The translations under genes were made by a program, and so were the position numbers. Of a DNA stretch of 64,000 bases, positions 22,329-33,100 are shown piece after piece (within the stretch, counting starts at the first letter, position 1; each line of letters starts with the position of its first letter). The notes below the pieces were generated by a model. That model searched no databases and had not been told where the DNA came from. It saw nothing but the letters and a program-made list of their open reading frames with translations. The stretch is from Colias croceus (lineage: Eukaryota > Arthropoda > Insecta > Lepidoptera > Pieridae), in the NCBI RefSeq assembly GCF_905220415.1, contig NC_059541.1, positions 12,040,501-12,104,500 of the forward strand. The letters run 5' to 3'.

Positions 22329-24671
22329 AATTTTTTTAATCACATATTTGGGTTTGGTATCGATCCAGTAACACCCCCTGCTAGTTATTTTTTCAATATT
22401 TTCAATGTACAGAATCGACCCTTCTACAGATTTATTATATGTATAGAAATTGACTTTACTAAACATATACCAAAGAACTGAGGATGATAATTAAAACCCA
22501 AACGCCAACATGGCCTCAAATTATCATTCTTGTAGGTACTATTCCCCTTCTTCAAAAGTATCTCAAAAGTAAAATACCACGATGTCTACAGCCATCAAAA
22601 TATACATACTTAATCAGAATTTCCTTGCACGTCGAAGTGAGCATCATTCCAGCTGTTTCCACATCCATATCATTATACTCCAGCAGCTTCTGGATGTTCT
22701 CCAGGTCTTCCAGCTCAAAGGTGACATCTCGAGAGTAGATGGCTCCCAGTTGCAATATGATGCCTTCAATGTAAGTGGCATTTACGCTGGGAGGATATTT
22801 TCTATGAAATAAATAAATATGACCAATCTTAAGATATATTATCACATATTATCAAAAAAATAAAAAAATTCAGTCATAAAGTTTATTATCAGGTTGAATT
22901 AAATTGTTAGGTAGTGAAAAAATCTACTCCTAAATCTGTTCATGTTACTGAAATTCAAGCAATTATGTAGTTTAGATTTAATTATTAAGTTTTTTCGTTC
23001 TGTCGAGTTATAATTTTAATGTGGAAAAACTTGCATACTTATTTACACGAGAAGTACAATGCACGATTTATTACTTATATTTTTTAAGTATTAAGAAGTC
23101 TTATTGTATTATTGTTTTGAATACTGCATTATAGCAGTTGTATATCCAAAGCGGGTAATTTATTTTTTATTCATGAATATAATAATGTAGAGTCGAGTTA
23201 TTTCATTTCATTTGCATGTTTCCCTTTGTATTGGTTTTCTGTTTGAAGTTTGTCTGGCTTCTACTGATTGATTCGATTCATTTGATTATTTGGATCACGT
23301 GCATTGAGATCAAATTTATTTTTACTATTACATTTTCACACACAGAGGAGCTTGTATAATCATGGTTATGCAGAATTTGAAATTCACGTATTCAAATATC
23401 GGTAATTCAAATATTTCAATTTTATTTAAGATCTTTACTTTTTGGATGTTTAAAATGATAAAAAAACATTAACGAAATTAAATTTACATTAATTAAGAAT
23501 GTGCCAATACTTCTCTTCTTTTTTGAAGTGAAAACTTCTTTAGCGGCGTTGGGTATAAAATCTTAAACTCGCGTCAGGACACGTGGCCTGATCGAAAAAG
23601 CGTAAGACGGACTTTTTTTTTAGCCCTTATATTCCATGCGTAAGACGGATACCTTTCCAAAATATTAAACATGCTGAAGGTTAATAATCAAGTTTTCACT
23701 TCTGCCGGCACTCCCGGAGTGCAACCCGTCTTTTTTTAAGTAACAATTACATTTACTTGATAAATATTGATTTAGGAATAGTAAATTTTTATCTTTTACA
23801 CATGAATAAATTGATGAATCACGAAACAATAAAATACATTATATACCTACCTAAATGCAAGCTTCACTATAAAAAGTATTCTCAAATTAAAAGTTAAGAA
23901 AAAAATTCTTTTAAATTAAAATATAAAACCTTACAGAAATTCCTTCCAACTCGCGTGGTTTACGCTAACGTGTGCATTAGCCATTAACCGTTGGATTTCT
24001 CTTTTCTTTTTAACAGCCTTGTGTTTATGGACTTCGCTTTACCGAGCTTATACGAAGATATAGATAAACCTAACTAATGTGTGAAAATACTTTCAGTGGT
24101 AGTGAATTATAATAAAAGTCATATTACATTTGTACCTACTTTCTGAATTATTTACAAAAGATTATTAAAGATTAAAGATTTTATCAAATCAAATTAAACA
24201 CAATATGTGCATAATATAAATATTATGAACTACCTTTCCGTCCGCGTAGCACAGGTAAGCCCGCAAAGTTACCGTTACCGTACGAAAATTCAAATCGGTT
24301 CAGTACCTAGTTAGGCGTGAAGAAGAGACAGACAAAACATTGAGAGAAAACAAACGAAAAAGAAAACAAACAAGAGACAGACGAGACAGAAACAGACAGA
24401 GTTTCTCGCATTTATAATATTAGTAAGGATTAGGATTTTCGATAGTAAAAATTATTATAGTACTACATACATTTTACCAAGAAACTCTTGTATTTTCTCT
24501 TCCGGGTAACTAATTTCAGGGCACACGACCACCGTGGGGAAGGTCACCCAATTCTTGATAGCGGTCATTTGGACCATGTATGTCGGGTTGCTGAGGTACC
24601 GAGTGACAGTCTCCCATACCACGGCAGTGGAACAGCAGAAGATAAGGATGTGTGTTAGCAGCCAGAAGTTT
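17266..24671 (-). CDS. DEG/ENaC (pickpocket-like) sodium channel subunit, 5' end missing
   Basis: Eight exons join without a stop: 24471-24671, 22610-22801, 20625-20769, 19961-20157, 19027-19160, 18570-18684, 18063-18169 and 17266-17381. The total is 1207 nt, about 401 aa. All introns have GT-AG ends and matching phases. The order of motifs fits the family: FWLLTHILIFCC (TM1 with the typical FW start), YLSNPTY, FPTVVVCPE (the FPAVTIC-like motif), a cysteine-rich ectodomain (YCLMECEM, RCNC, CDCPMTC), then GGVFNMFFGCSMLTVLEIL. The last is the pre-TM2/TM2 segment with the G-x-S selectivity motif. Family members form trimeric amiloride-sensitive Na+ channels in sensory and other cells. The N-terminal cytoplasmic part with the His-Gly motif is not found and should lie upstream (above 24671). 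The extracellular part between exons 2 and 3 looks divergent or short. Confidence 0.88.
17418..17710. mobile_element. Foldback (long inverted repeat) element in the channel gene intron
   Basis: The ends agggtcaactcacaccaaaa and ttttggtgtgagttgaccct are inverted. The two arms stay complementary with mismatches over most of the 293 bp. The centre is a 46-bp perfect palindrome at 17539-17584 (CCCGCGGCGCCGCTGGAATT and its mirror). It sits between the last two exons of the DEG/ENaC gene, inside a 681-bp intron. No coding potential, so it is probably a non-autonomous DNA element. Confidence 0.8.
17539..17584. repeat. 46-bp perfect GC-rich palindrome
   Basis: Every base is matched by its reverse complement with no spacer. 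GC content is far above the surrounding sequence. It forms the centre of the foldback element. Confidence 0.9.
18063..18169 (-). CDS. DEG/ENaC gene exon, pre-TM2 region
   Basis: Acceptor GATTCAG and donor GTGAGT (18057-18062). It encodes EGLDLTRISIVRVYLQNFNK and onward to FNLV, where the VYL-x-x-x-x-x-x-x-F segment stands in the place of the family VYFKE strand before the pore. Confidence 0.85.
18570..18684 (-). CDS. DEG/ENaC gene exon, cysteine-rich domain II
   Basis: Acceptor TTTACAG and donor GTAAGT (18564-18569). It encodes PFGAGVCDCPMTCDRDIQIS and onward, the C-x-C-x-x-x-C motif that follows cysteine-rich domain I in pickpocket proteins. Confidence 0.87.
19027..19160 (-). CDS. DEG/ENaC gene exon, cysteine-rich domain I
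   Basis: Acceptor TTACAG and donor GTACGT (19021-19026) bound 44 full codons. The peptide TYCLMECEMARIMERCNC followed by CGARDVRC matches the Y-x-x-x-E-C...C-x-C pattern of DEG/ENaC ectodomains. Confidence 0.87.
19961..20157 (-). CDS. DEG/ENaC gene exon, ectodomain
   Basis: It runs from acceptor CCAG to donor GTGAAG (19955-19960). It encodes ISLKNNGYYY to YFPEYHR, including the RRCRMTDES segment that corresponds to the family R-x-C-x(5)E motif before the cysteine-rich region. Confidence 0.82.
20625..20769 (-). CDS. DEG/ENaC gene exon, ectodomain
   Basis: Acceptor CTGTCTCAG is preceded by a pyrimidine tract; donor GTAAGA is at 20619-20624. It encodes 48 codons from EMKNPGYNKK to DLYYKW. The segment GLIVAISQN is in the position of the GL-x-V beta strand of the family. 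Assignment rests on phase and position more than on strong motifs. Confidence 0.7.
21963..22447 (-). mobile_element. Helitron-like element with CAGA microsatellite, copy 1
   Basis: Read on the minus strand it starts TCTATACATATAATAAATCT at 22447 and ends with hairpin CCGCG..CGCGG plus CTAG at 21963-21966, followed by T. It contains a (CAGA)n tract (22288-22326). It lies in the intron between DEG/ENaC exons 22610-22801 and 20625-20769. Copies 2 and 3 are at 24952 and 36651. Confidence 0.75.
22610..22801 (-). CDS. DEG/ENaC gene exon, proximal ectodomain
   Basis: Acceptor CATAG lies at 22802-22806 and donor GTATGT at 22604-22609. It encodes 63 codons from KYPPSVNATY to TSTCKEILI, with an Asn-Ala-Thr glycosylation sequon. 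It joins both neighbours in frame (AT|A and AA|A). Confidence 0.8.
23519..23738. repeat. GAAGTGAAAC repeat family, copy 2
   Basis: Starts ttttttgaagtgaaaacttc and ends aagttttcacttctgccggc with a T-run. The interior differs from copies 1, 3 and 4 by an insertion. Confidence 0.5.
24229..24430 (-). mobile_element. Degraded Helitron-like element, type B
   Basis: The right end cgcatttataatattagtaaggat and the interior aaatcggttcagtac match the type B elements at 53605 and 54567. The CTAG end is mutated (CTAC near 24230). Confidence 0.4.
24471..24671 (-). CDS. DEG/ENaC gene exon with TM1 (first exon found)
   Basis: The exon runs from an acceptor TTCTAG to a GTATGT donor (24465-24470). It encodes 66 full codons from NFWLLTHILI to QEFLGK. 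It starts with the third base of a codon, so a preceding coding exon must end with two codon bases. It contains TM1 and the FPTVVVC motif. Confidence 0.85.
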
Positions 24672-24755
24672 CTAGAAGTGTTATTATCATCATGAATTAT
24701 AAATATTATAATGGCTTAACACCCATATCACCAATTAAAAATGAAAGTCAACAAC

Positions 24756-24870
24756 TTTTTAAAGTGAAACTTCTTTAAGCACGTTTAGAGTAAAATTTCA
24801 AGATACCTTTGAGTCTTGCCAAAGAAGTTTCACTTCTGACACGTGTATTCGGCAGATGTGCTGTTTTTTA
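24756..24870. repeat. GAAGTGAAAC repeat family, copy 3
   Basis: Compact copy: aaagtgaaacttctttaagc with the near-inverse aaagaagtttcacttctgac 60 bases on, then acacgtgt-like sequence and a T-run. Confidence 0.55.
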
Positions 24871-24951
24871 TTCATGTTAACTTTTACACGTTTTTATGAA
24901 TAGTCATTTCTTACTTTAATTTTATGTACATCTACTTAATTTATTTGAACA

Positions 24952-25276
24952 CTAGCTTCCGCCCGCGACTCCGTCCGCGCGGATGTCGGTCTTTGCGTGG
25001 ATGGTTTATTTCTCCATTTTGAGTAACTCGGACAATGACATCTTATAAATATCTATTGGACCCAAATACGGCTAGGTCTATAATAATACGCAACGTGTGT
25101 TCGCGGTACCTACTACAGAACAACGTCTATGGATAACTGAAAAATTGAGATTAATTTTTTTTCTACGTATTTTTCCAGGATAAAAAGTATCCTATTTTAC
25201 GCCCACGATAATAAGGTATAATTATACCAAGTTTCATCGAAATCGAACCGGTAGTTTTCACGTGATGTCTTCACAT

Positions 25277-25317
<41 letters not shown>

Positions 25318-25436
25318 AATTTTTTTAATCACATATTTGGGTTTGGTATCGATCCAGTAACACCCCCTGCTTGTTATTTTTTCAATATTTTCAATGTACA
25401 GAATTGACCCTTCTACAGATTTATTATATGTATAGA
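24952..25436 (-). mobile_element. Helitron-like element with CAGA microsatellite, copy 2
   Basis: Minus reading TCTATACATATAATAAATCT...CTAG, flanked by A upstream and T downstream as expected for Helitron insertion between A and T. It is 485 bp long and differs from copy 1 at only a few sites. The minus-strand frame rich in CLSV is an artefact of the microsatellite. Confidence 0.78.
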
Positions 25437-26551
25437 TTATATAACATAAACGTAGAATATACATTTTCATAATATAAATTATAAAGATATAGGTACATAC
25501 ATTACAACCAAACAAAAAAGTACAATACAGTATTCAAATTAAATTTTTATTATTTGATTGATTTGTTAATTTTTTGTAATAGGCGTGGGATGATTAAGGA
25601 TACGAATAAGGGTTTTTGTGTTTAAATAAAAGGTGTGAGGAACGGAAAATGCATGTAGTAGGTGCAACATAATATAGTAGAATACTGTTATGACTTATGA
25701 GTTATTATTAGTACGCAGCATAAGAAGTAACCTTTAATTTTTTTTTCATGAAACTGAACCTTTCAATAACATTAGTCTATACAAAGTTTTGCATTTATAA
25801 TAGGTATCGGTTTCACTATTTTGAACAATTGGATAATATAGAAACAACAAGCCGTCTGCTCTACTATGTTTCAAACGTTTTTTATGTTAAAGATTTTGTA
25901 TACGATTTTCTAAATACACATTTGAACTAAGATTTGAACGTTCTTTCAAGTATGATATTTGTAGTCGAATGTTATAATCAGATAAAATCTGTAGTAGAAG
26001 ATATAGAGATATACGTATGATTTATTTTTAAATGAGATATGTAGTCATTTAAAAATAAATAATAGGTACTTATATGTATTTCGGAAACATAAAGCATGCT
26101 GTTATAAAAAAAAAAACTGTTTTAGTCATATCTCGATCTAGTTAATATAAATGATACCTATGCCTCGGATGCACAAGCCGCTTAGCCCCGTGAAACTGGG
26201 CCTGCTCCAGCAATCTAGAACTCATTATAATACAAGAACAACGCGATATCAACGATCGCTCCCGATCTCAACTAAATATACCAGATCATACTTATTATTA
26301 TACTTATAGATAATTTATCAAAGTGACAGTAATTTGGTACTATAATGTATGAGAAGCAATAAATTTTATGCATACTGAATTATTTACTGCTGACTTTATG
26401 GTTGTATAGTGGATGGTTTTATAGCTGGTATATATTGTAATTATATGTTCGTGTCGTAAAATTGTACATTAGTAAATCTAACCATTTATGGCTATTGATT
26501 TAGTAGTATACGATAGTCAGCGAAATATCGTGTTCTGAGTTATGGTTGTAA

Positions 26552-26735
26552 TCTACACTAATATTATAAAGAGGAAAACTTTGTTTGTTTGTTTGACTGT
26601 AATGAATAGGCTCATAAACTACTGGACCGATTTTAATGATATTTGGCACAGACAATCTTTAAATCCTGAGAAAGAACATAGGCTACCTTTTATTGCGAAA
26701 TATGTACCACGGGCGAAGCCGGGGCGGACCGCTAG
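26552..26735 (+). mobile_element. Short Helitron-like element, type A
   Basis: Starts TCTACACTAATATTATAAAG after an A and ends GCGGACCGCTAG before a T, a textbook A^T insertion with no target duplication. Interior actactggaccgatttt is shared with the other type A copies. Confidence 0.7.
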
Positions 26736-27050
26736 TAACAAAATAAAATAACGAAACGTAAATGACTATTTTTTCAATACGTACAATTAAGCAATAGAAA
26801 TGAAAATCATTACTACTATTACCTACTATGGTATGGTTACCTATATGGTATTGGAAGAAATTGCTTGAAGCAATAAAGCCGCCCTTTGCATCAAATGTCC
26901 TGTCTGTGTGTGTAATGTTTTGTATGCAATAAAGATTTTAAATAAAATAAATATCTACTATAAAATAGAAACTTACAGAGCCTTTTAGTCTAAGCTCGTA
27001 ACGTTTAGCTGAAATGACATGAAACTCATGTTCATAATATTTTATTCAAT

Positions 27051-27245
27051 TTTTGAAGTGAAACTTCTTTATCGGGGTTGGAAAAAAATTTAGTGTAACA
27101 TTTTTTCGTTACGCGCCATTTTTTTCTTATCCCTACCACGCGTGTTTCGACGTATTTCTGTAAAGTTGCATATAGGTATATAATTTTTGGAAAAATAAGA
27201 TTATAAAGAAGTTTCACTTCTTACGTGTGTACACAAGTACACGCA
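27051..27245. repeat. GAAGTGAAAC repeat family, copy 4
   Basis: Ends ttttgaagtgaaacttcttt and aaagaagtttcacttcttac are inverted to each other across about 180 bp; a tgtgtacacaagtacacgc tail follows. Confidence 0.55.
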
Positions 27246-28537
27246 TACATTATTTAATATACTTTCACAATCGAAGCACGACACGGATTCGGACAATTTT
27301 TATCAAGATCGAGTCCACCTTAGAAAGACTGACAAAGCGCAGTCCAGATTCCTTTGCATTACTTTAATATTTTGAATTCGCGTTATTCCAAGGAAACTCT
27401 TTATTAAAATTATTATTGTCGTACAATACAAGAACTACAGGTGCAATTTGTCTCGTTTCTTTTTCAGACAAAGGGAATATTTTTTCAAAATAATAAGTTG
27501 CATCCTCGTGGGAAATAGAACAAAGTGGTAAGGCGAGGACGGTTGTAAATCGTTCATCAGATGGGATAGACGGGGTGAGGTGACTTTATGGGATCTATGA
27601 GCATAAACTTGTCCCTATTTTAAACAGGTAATAGTGGGATCGAAGACGAAATATTGGGAGAATATTGTTTTCGGCATTTGAAGGTCGATTATGAAACTGT
27701 TGAAGATTGATTAAAAATATATGTGTGAATCCGCAGGCGTTAAAAGATTTGCTGCTAATAATAAGAGACAATACAGAGCAATTCCTAGAGTTTCGTACGA
27801 ATATTCGGGTAAACTGTAAATGCGTTGAAAATCGTATCGCAAATTGACTTGTTTGAAAACTGACGTGATATGTCTGGATGCGGTTTCTTTTATTAAAAAA
27901 TTATCTACAATGGTTCAAAACACAATTAACATCCAATATTTTTAGCAATAGTAGTATACAGTGGACACTTCAACAATGCTACGAACTAATGATACAAGCT
28001 ATTCACAAATACAAACTTGCTCTTAACTTCATACAACTACAATGCCCTTTCAATACTTATTATACTAGATCCCAATACATAGTTCCTGTATTATTAGCGG
28101 AAGTACAGACTATCCTAATTACGTAGCCATGTTAGATGTAACGTGTACACGACTAGTGACGTCACCATGCCATGTACAATTAGTGAGAACGCTTTTCGTC
28201 AATGATTTATGCGAGCTAATGCATTGGAAGCAAGCTATGAGATGGTTCTATAAGGTTAGTGTTAAATCTAAAATTTGTATGCAGTTAATTATGCTTATTG
28301 CACATTCTATACCGTTACAATTCTGGATATAATATTATAGATCTTTATTGATCATAATTATTATGTGTTGGTTTATAGCGATCTTTTTATGCATAAAATG
28401 TAGTCACAGAATTATGAATTTATATAAATTTTTATATCTTATCCTAAAAAATAGCAATTTTCGTTTAGTTATTGCCTTGAAACACGTTATCCTGAAAATA
28501 TTAAACAATAAAACACAAGCGACATCATAAACATTTC

Positions 28538-28543
28538 TTTATT
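28538..28543 (-). terminator. Possible polyadenylation signal
   Basis: Minus-strand AATAAA about 90 nt beyond the stop of the candidate exon at 28632-28813. Confidence 0.35.
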
Positions 28544-28631
28544 AAATGCTTCAATCAGTTTCATAGCATACTTACTAATAGCGTACATACTTTCATAATA
28601 TATTTTTCATAAATCCTATCCGCGATAGCCT

Positions 28632-28813
28632 TTAACTCGGGCCACACACCAAACCGTGACCCAGGCACTTATTGGATCCGTAGTTATTACAGATATTAGG
28701 AGCGTTTCGGCAGCACGCGCGATATCTTGCAAGGTTCCGACTTAGATTGTTTGCCGATACACCGCCTGTTTCGATATGGGGGTAACGACCTGTACTATGT
28801 AGTGTTCTGCCTT
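28632..28813 (-). CDS. Candidate terminal exon of a cysteine-rich secreted peptide
   Basis: On the minus strand a frame opens after an acceptor-like CGCAG (28814-28818) and runs about 60 codons to TAA at 28632-28634. The C-terminal part reads RACCRNAPNIC, then CLGHGLVCGPS, giving five cysteines (CC-x6-C-x7-C-x6-C). The segment is GC-richer than its surroundings and is followed by AATAAA. No ATG lies in frame, so it would be a last exon; upstream exons were not identified. I do not recognise the family. The opposite strand also has an open frame here (28727-28942), which looks less protein-like. Confidence 0.35.
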
Positions 28814-28818
28814 CTGCG

Positions 28819-29597
28819 TATGATGGTTTTTAGAGTTGCCGGAAGTCGAAGGAACTATGCGCAGAAAAGGAAATGGGAAGTACGTATATCAAGCAAAATA
28901 AGTGAGATAAATTGTCTAATTTTTCTCGTGGTTAGATCTTAGTAACCTCATGTATAAAATATCAAGTACATTTTAAAATTGTATGTTGAACAATGAAAAG
29001 CCCGTCACGAATAGTCATATTCTAACTTCAACATTTATTATGGTTGAAGTTATCTTAAACCATAGTAAATATGTCTATTTATCTTTCTTTAATGTGAGTT
29101 TAATAGTAGCGTGACTTAAATGGTAGTGTTCAGTTAACATGACGTACATGTATTGATTCTCTCTAGGTATTTGTGAATAAATAGTTTGTAAGTGAATTAT
29201 TCACCGAAAGGAAAAATGCAAGGAACTATTGGCGCTATCTATAAGCCCGAATTTTCATCACATTAATAAATAAAAAATAGCAAGAGTATTGTTAATGCAG
29301 GATGGATCAGTTATTTGGTAGTAAAGTGCTCAACACTTTGCTACTACTTGCTGTAGCTTTCTCCTAATTCTGTATTCCATTTAACACTATTGTAGCACTA
29401 CTGTGCTATAGAGAATAAATTAAAATATTTCAACATATTTCATCAATAATTTGGTCGTAATCGCTTGTTTTATGTATGCACTACATTACTGCAATTCTAA
29501 ACACCCCAGTTCCGATTCGTTGAACAAAATCTCCAAGCACTCGTCCTTTCATTCCCAAATACAGTGTAATTACGAGGTGTGATTTCCCTTCGGACCT
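28819..29597. other. Unassigned stretch
   Basis: No gene supported. A minus-strand frame of about 36 codons (29468-29580) abuts the hairpin element at 29598 but is too short and unrecognised to call. Confidence 0.3.
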
Positions 29598-29790
29598 GTG
29601 TGCCTAGTGCGAGTTTTCATCGAGTACGAAACGTTACTATCGCGTTTGCGTCACAGCCGAATTAGTATGGGAAATCGAACAGCGCCCCTAGCGGACGTAT
29701 GGGGAAGCTTTGATTCCCCATACAAATTTCGCTGTGACGCAGACGCGATAGTAACGTTTCGTACTCGATGAAAACTCGCACTAGGCACAC
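29598..29790. mobile_element. 193-bp hairpin MITE, copy 1
   Basis: Near-perfect terminal inverted repeats of about 58 bp start gtgtgcctagtgcgagtttt and end aaaactcgcactaggcacac. The centre also folds (gtatgggaaatcg against gattccccatac). Non-coding. In my alignment it differs from the copy at 63721-63913 at one base. Confidence 0.85.
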
Positions 29791-30062
29791 AGGTCACGGG
29801 TCAGACCCAGTGTATGTCGCGGGTTGGCAGTTATGTTACATTGGGTATATGTGAATAATTTAAGCACGTCAAAATGGCATGGCAGAATTATAGACGTTTT
29901 GACAGTTTGAAGGAATAAAGAAGGTTTGGTTGATTATGAATTAATGTTAATACTTGAGTTGGTTCAATTTAATAAGACAGTAGTGTTTATATTATATCAA
30001 CTATTTGTGAAACTAAGTGTACTTTTACAACACGATGTATGAGTATTTTATTTTATATAATA

Positions 30063-30156
30063 CTAGCGGTCCGCCCCGGCTTCGCCCGTGGTAAGAAAAC
30101 CATACATACATACATACATAATTACAAACCTTTCCTCTTTATAATATTAGTATAGA
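30063..30156 (-). mobile_element. Internally deleted Helitron-like element, type A
   Basis: Minus reading TCTATACTAATATTATAAAG...CTAG in only 94 bp, with an ACAT microsatellite replacing the middle. Confidence 0.6.
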
Positions 30157-33100
30157 AGTATGTATTCGTAATCTAAATGAAATGTTTGAAACATGGATGA
30201 TAGTTACTTAATTACGCAATATAAGTTTTACTTATCTGTATAATATAAAAGCGCAGTTATATGACGATAATACTATTGTATAGGTTATGTCAATTTTTAT
30301 CCCGGAAAATGGCAGAGTTCCCAGTAAACATATTTTTTCATCGCTTGTACCACCGCGGGGTGTTGTGATACTGTTATTTATGCACGTACCAACACGCTAG
30401 AATATAGTTTATTTATATATGATTATTATGTATGTTAACAAGAAAAACTTTCAATAAAGTGTTTTTATCAATTGCTTTAATAAGGAAAAGTTTTGCATAT
30501 GTTTACATATTTCTATTCATGTTTTCTGATTTTTATACAATATTACAATGGACACTGAAAATCCGGGATAAAATCTATGAATATAAAATAATAATATAAT
30601 ATAAATGATGATATCGGTATAAGGAAAACCGGAAAAACATGGAACGAGATAAAAAGGGAAGGTCACGTAAGGAACAGCCGGCGTAGCACTTTGTCCTTTG
30701 CCATAGCTAAGGAATATAGAAACTTATAAATATATAATTTGGATATTTAGAAAATAAATATTCTATATTTATTTTATATAATATGTAATCCCATTAGGTA
30801 AATATTGTAATGCTACGAGTTACATCAATATAATTGTATGAACGATCTTACCCACGATACTATTAAATAAAGAGTATGCCAATCTAATATGAACATTAGT
30901 TTTAAAGTTAAACAAAAATAGGCATAATTACATTATAAAGTACGATTTGAAAGACATATTTTCATGACTGTCAGTGGGTTATCTAAGCGTCTTACAATAC
31001 AACTAAAATTTTTAATTCGCTATATTCTCCTATGACTTGTACCACACCCCCAAACAGCAATCGCTGAGCGCTCGCGTTTACAGCCCAATATCGTCCAATT
31101 AGTATCATTGGAAGGAGTTTCAATTACACAAATCAACGCAGCGCTACAAGCGCTGTATTGGCGGAAATTAAGGCTTTTAATACAATCCATTATCTTTTGT
31201 TCTAGAAATTTCCATCGGTTACTGTTGTGAAGATGATTTTAATCAATAGAAATGGGCTCTATTATTCGTCACACCCACGGATTTCTGTTAAATCCTATCT
31301 TGAAACTATCTTCATTTATTATGTAAATTGTGATTATATACTAACGATTTATCCCGGTTTTGCACTGCTTTAAATATATGTGAGATTGAAAAGATAGAGC
31401 CATGATAGAGCACACAGGCACACAAACACGTTCAATTACTTGTGATTATTTTTTTCCCTATTTATTAATGTACAAGATAAAACTGTAAAAAGCATAACAA
31501 TTTCATCTGAAAGGAAAAATCATGAAAACATACCTTCAAATATTATGTTGAATATAACTATAACGATAAGAACTATTATGGGTTGATTTTCTTTTTTTTA
31601 TTTAAAAAAATACTTTATGGTATAAAACAAAACATAATATTATAATAACAAAACATCAATAAGAATATAATACGTCAAACGTCTGGCTCATTGTTAACAA
31701 TTTTCTTGAAAGAAAACAATGTTTTTTGAACACTGAAGCGATTTTAATTGTATGTTTGTTCAACAGTGTTTCAGCTGTTAGATGTACACAGTGGGTATTC
31801 AAATTCGTTTAAACATTACCATTATTAGCGTATTAATATCCCTGGTACGGGTAGATAAACTTACAACAGTGCTATAAATCAGAATTCATTTTGTTAGTTT
31901 TATTCTAAACATACTCCACGCTTGTTTTTTTATATATCACAATTTAGTACCTATAGGTACAGGACATTTCATTGAATCGGCACTAATCAGAAAAAACAAT
32001 TTAAGTCTAAAGTGATTGAGTATAAAATGAGGATAAGGAGGAGGATAAAACTAAGAGCAATACGACATAAAATCACAAATTTTTTTTTATTATAATAATA
32101 TACATACCTTATCTTATATTTTTCTAAAGGCCTGGCTCTAGCCACAAATAGTTGCTTGCCGTATTTTGCCTAGCCGCTAGACAAAATAATATTTTTTTTC
32201 CATCGGGTATCAAACTAAGAAAGTCTTGGTGTAAGTATAAAAACATAGGCAGGCATAGTTAGGCAGGGCATCAATTATTCCACACACCTACAGTTTATCC
32301 AGATATTTTGCAATCAACGTTGCAAAGCTAGCTTTTTATAATATGATATAAAAAGATACAAGCAAAGATCAAATAGCAAAATATTTAACACCTAATTGTG
32401 AAAAACATTACATTTAACGTCTGCAATAAAATACACCGAACAACTAAGTAGGCGTTGAGAAATGTTCAAATATTATCTCGTAACGGCGAAACAAATCCTA
32501 TATTTGATAACTCGTAGTAATGACGTCGTAAAAGCAAATTGTTGAAAATTAGTGAGCGTCGATTATCGAAGGGGCGATGGAAATGCGCTTAGATGCCATT
32601 TAATATCCATTCGCGAGATGTTTAGTGAAATTATACGAATCACAACTGTTATAATATAAGGTTTTATATTAAGATTTTAGGTTAACATATTAGATTTCCA
32701 AATCACTATGGACTCCATGCGTGTCAATAAAACTTTTAGAATTTTCTATAGTACCTAGACTACATTTTTAGATGCGAAATATTCGTCTAAATTGGTGCTA
32801 TTTTCTTTTTGTAACTTGTATTTTTTTATAAAGTTTAAGATCTATTTTAAAGTTTATCTGTTTGTTTGTTATATTTATACAATGAATTAAAGAATAATAT
32901 AAATAAATAAAGTGAATTGATTTAAAATTTCAATAGGAGATAGCTGACTATTATTATTCCTACAAGTAACTGAGTACCATAGCACTATTTCCCAGAAGCG
33001 CTGCATACATTTTCACGATTCAGTAAAGGAGAATGCCCATTTTTGGTACTGGTTTTTCTCATGCATCAAGACAACAATACTATTAAAAAAAATCTCGGCA

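Larger units (their letters stand above)
25437..28537. other. Non-coding stretch with repeats
   Basis: No gene recognised. Holds an inverted-repeat pair at about 26018-26063 (ttatttttaaatga and its inverse), a short Helitron-like element (26552-26735) and repeat copy 4 (27051-27245). AT-rich open frames in 27.9-28.5 kb carry no recognisable domain. Confidence 0.4.

Noticed and set aside
22269..22466. Frame with a CLSV repeat, also seen at 25258-25515
   Set aside because: Translation of the CAGA microsatellite inside Helitron-like elements, not a protein.
27878..28530. Three short plus-strand frames close together as a small gene
   Set aside because: They are in AT-rich DNA, lack splice consensus between them and resemble no family.
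29598..29790. Long hairpin as a microRNA precursor
   Set aside because: Arms extend to sharp inverted ends and an almost identical copy exists at 63721-63913, which fits a MITE rather than a microRNA gene.
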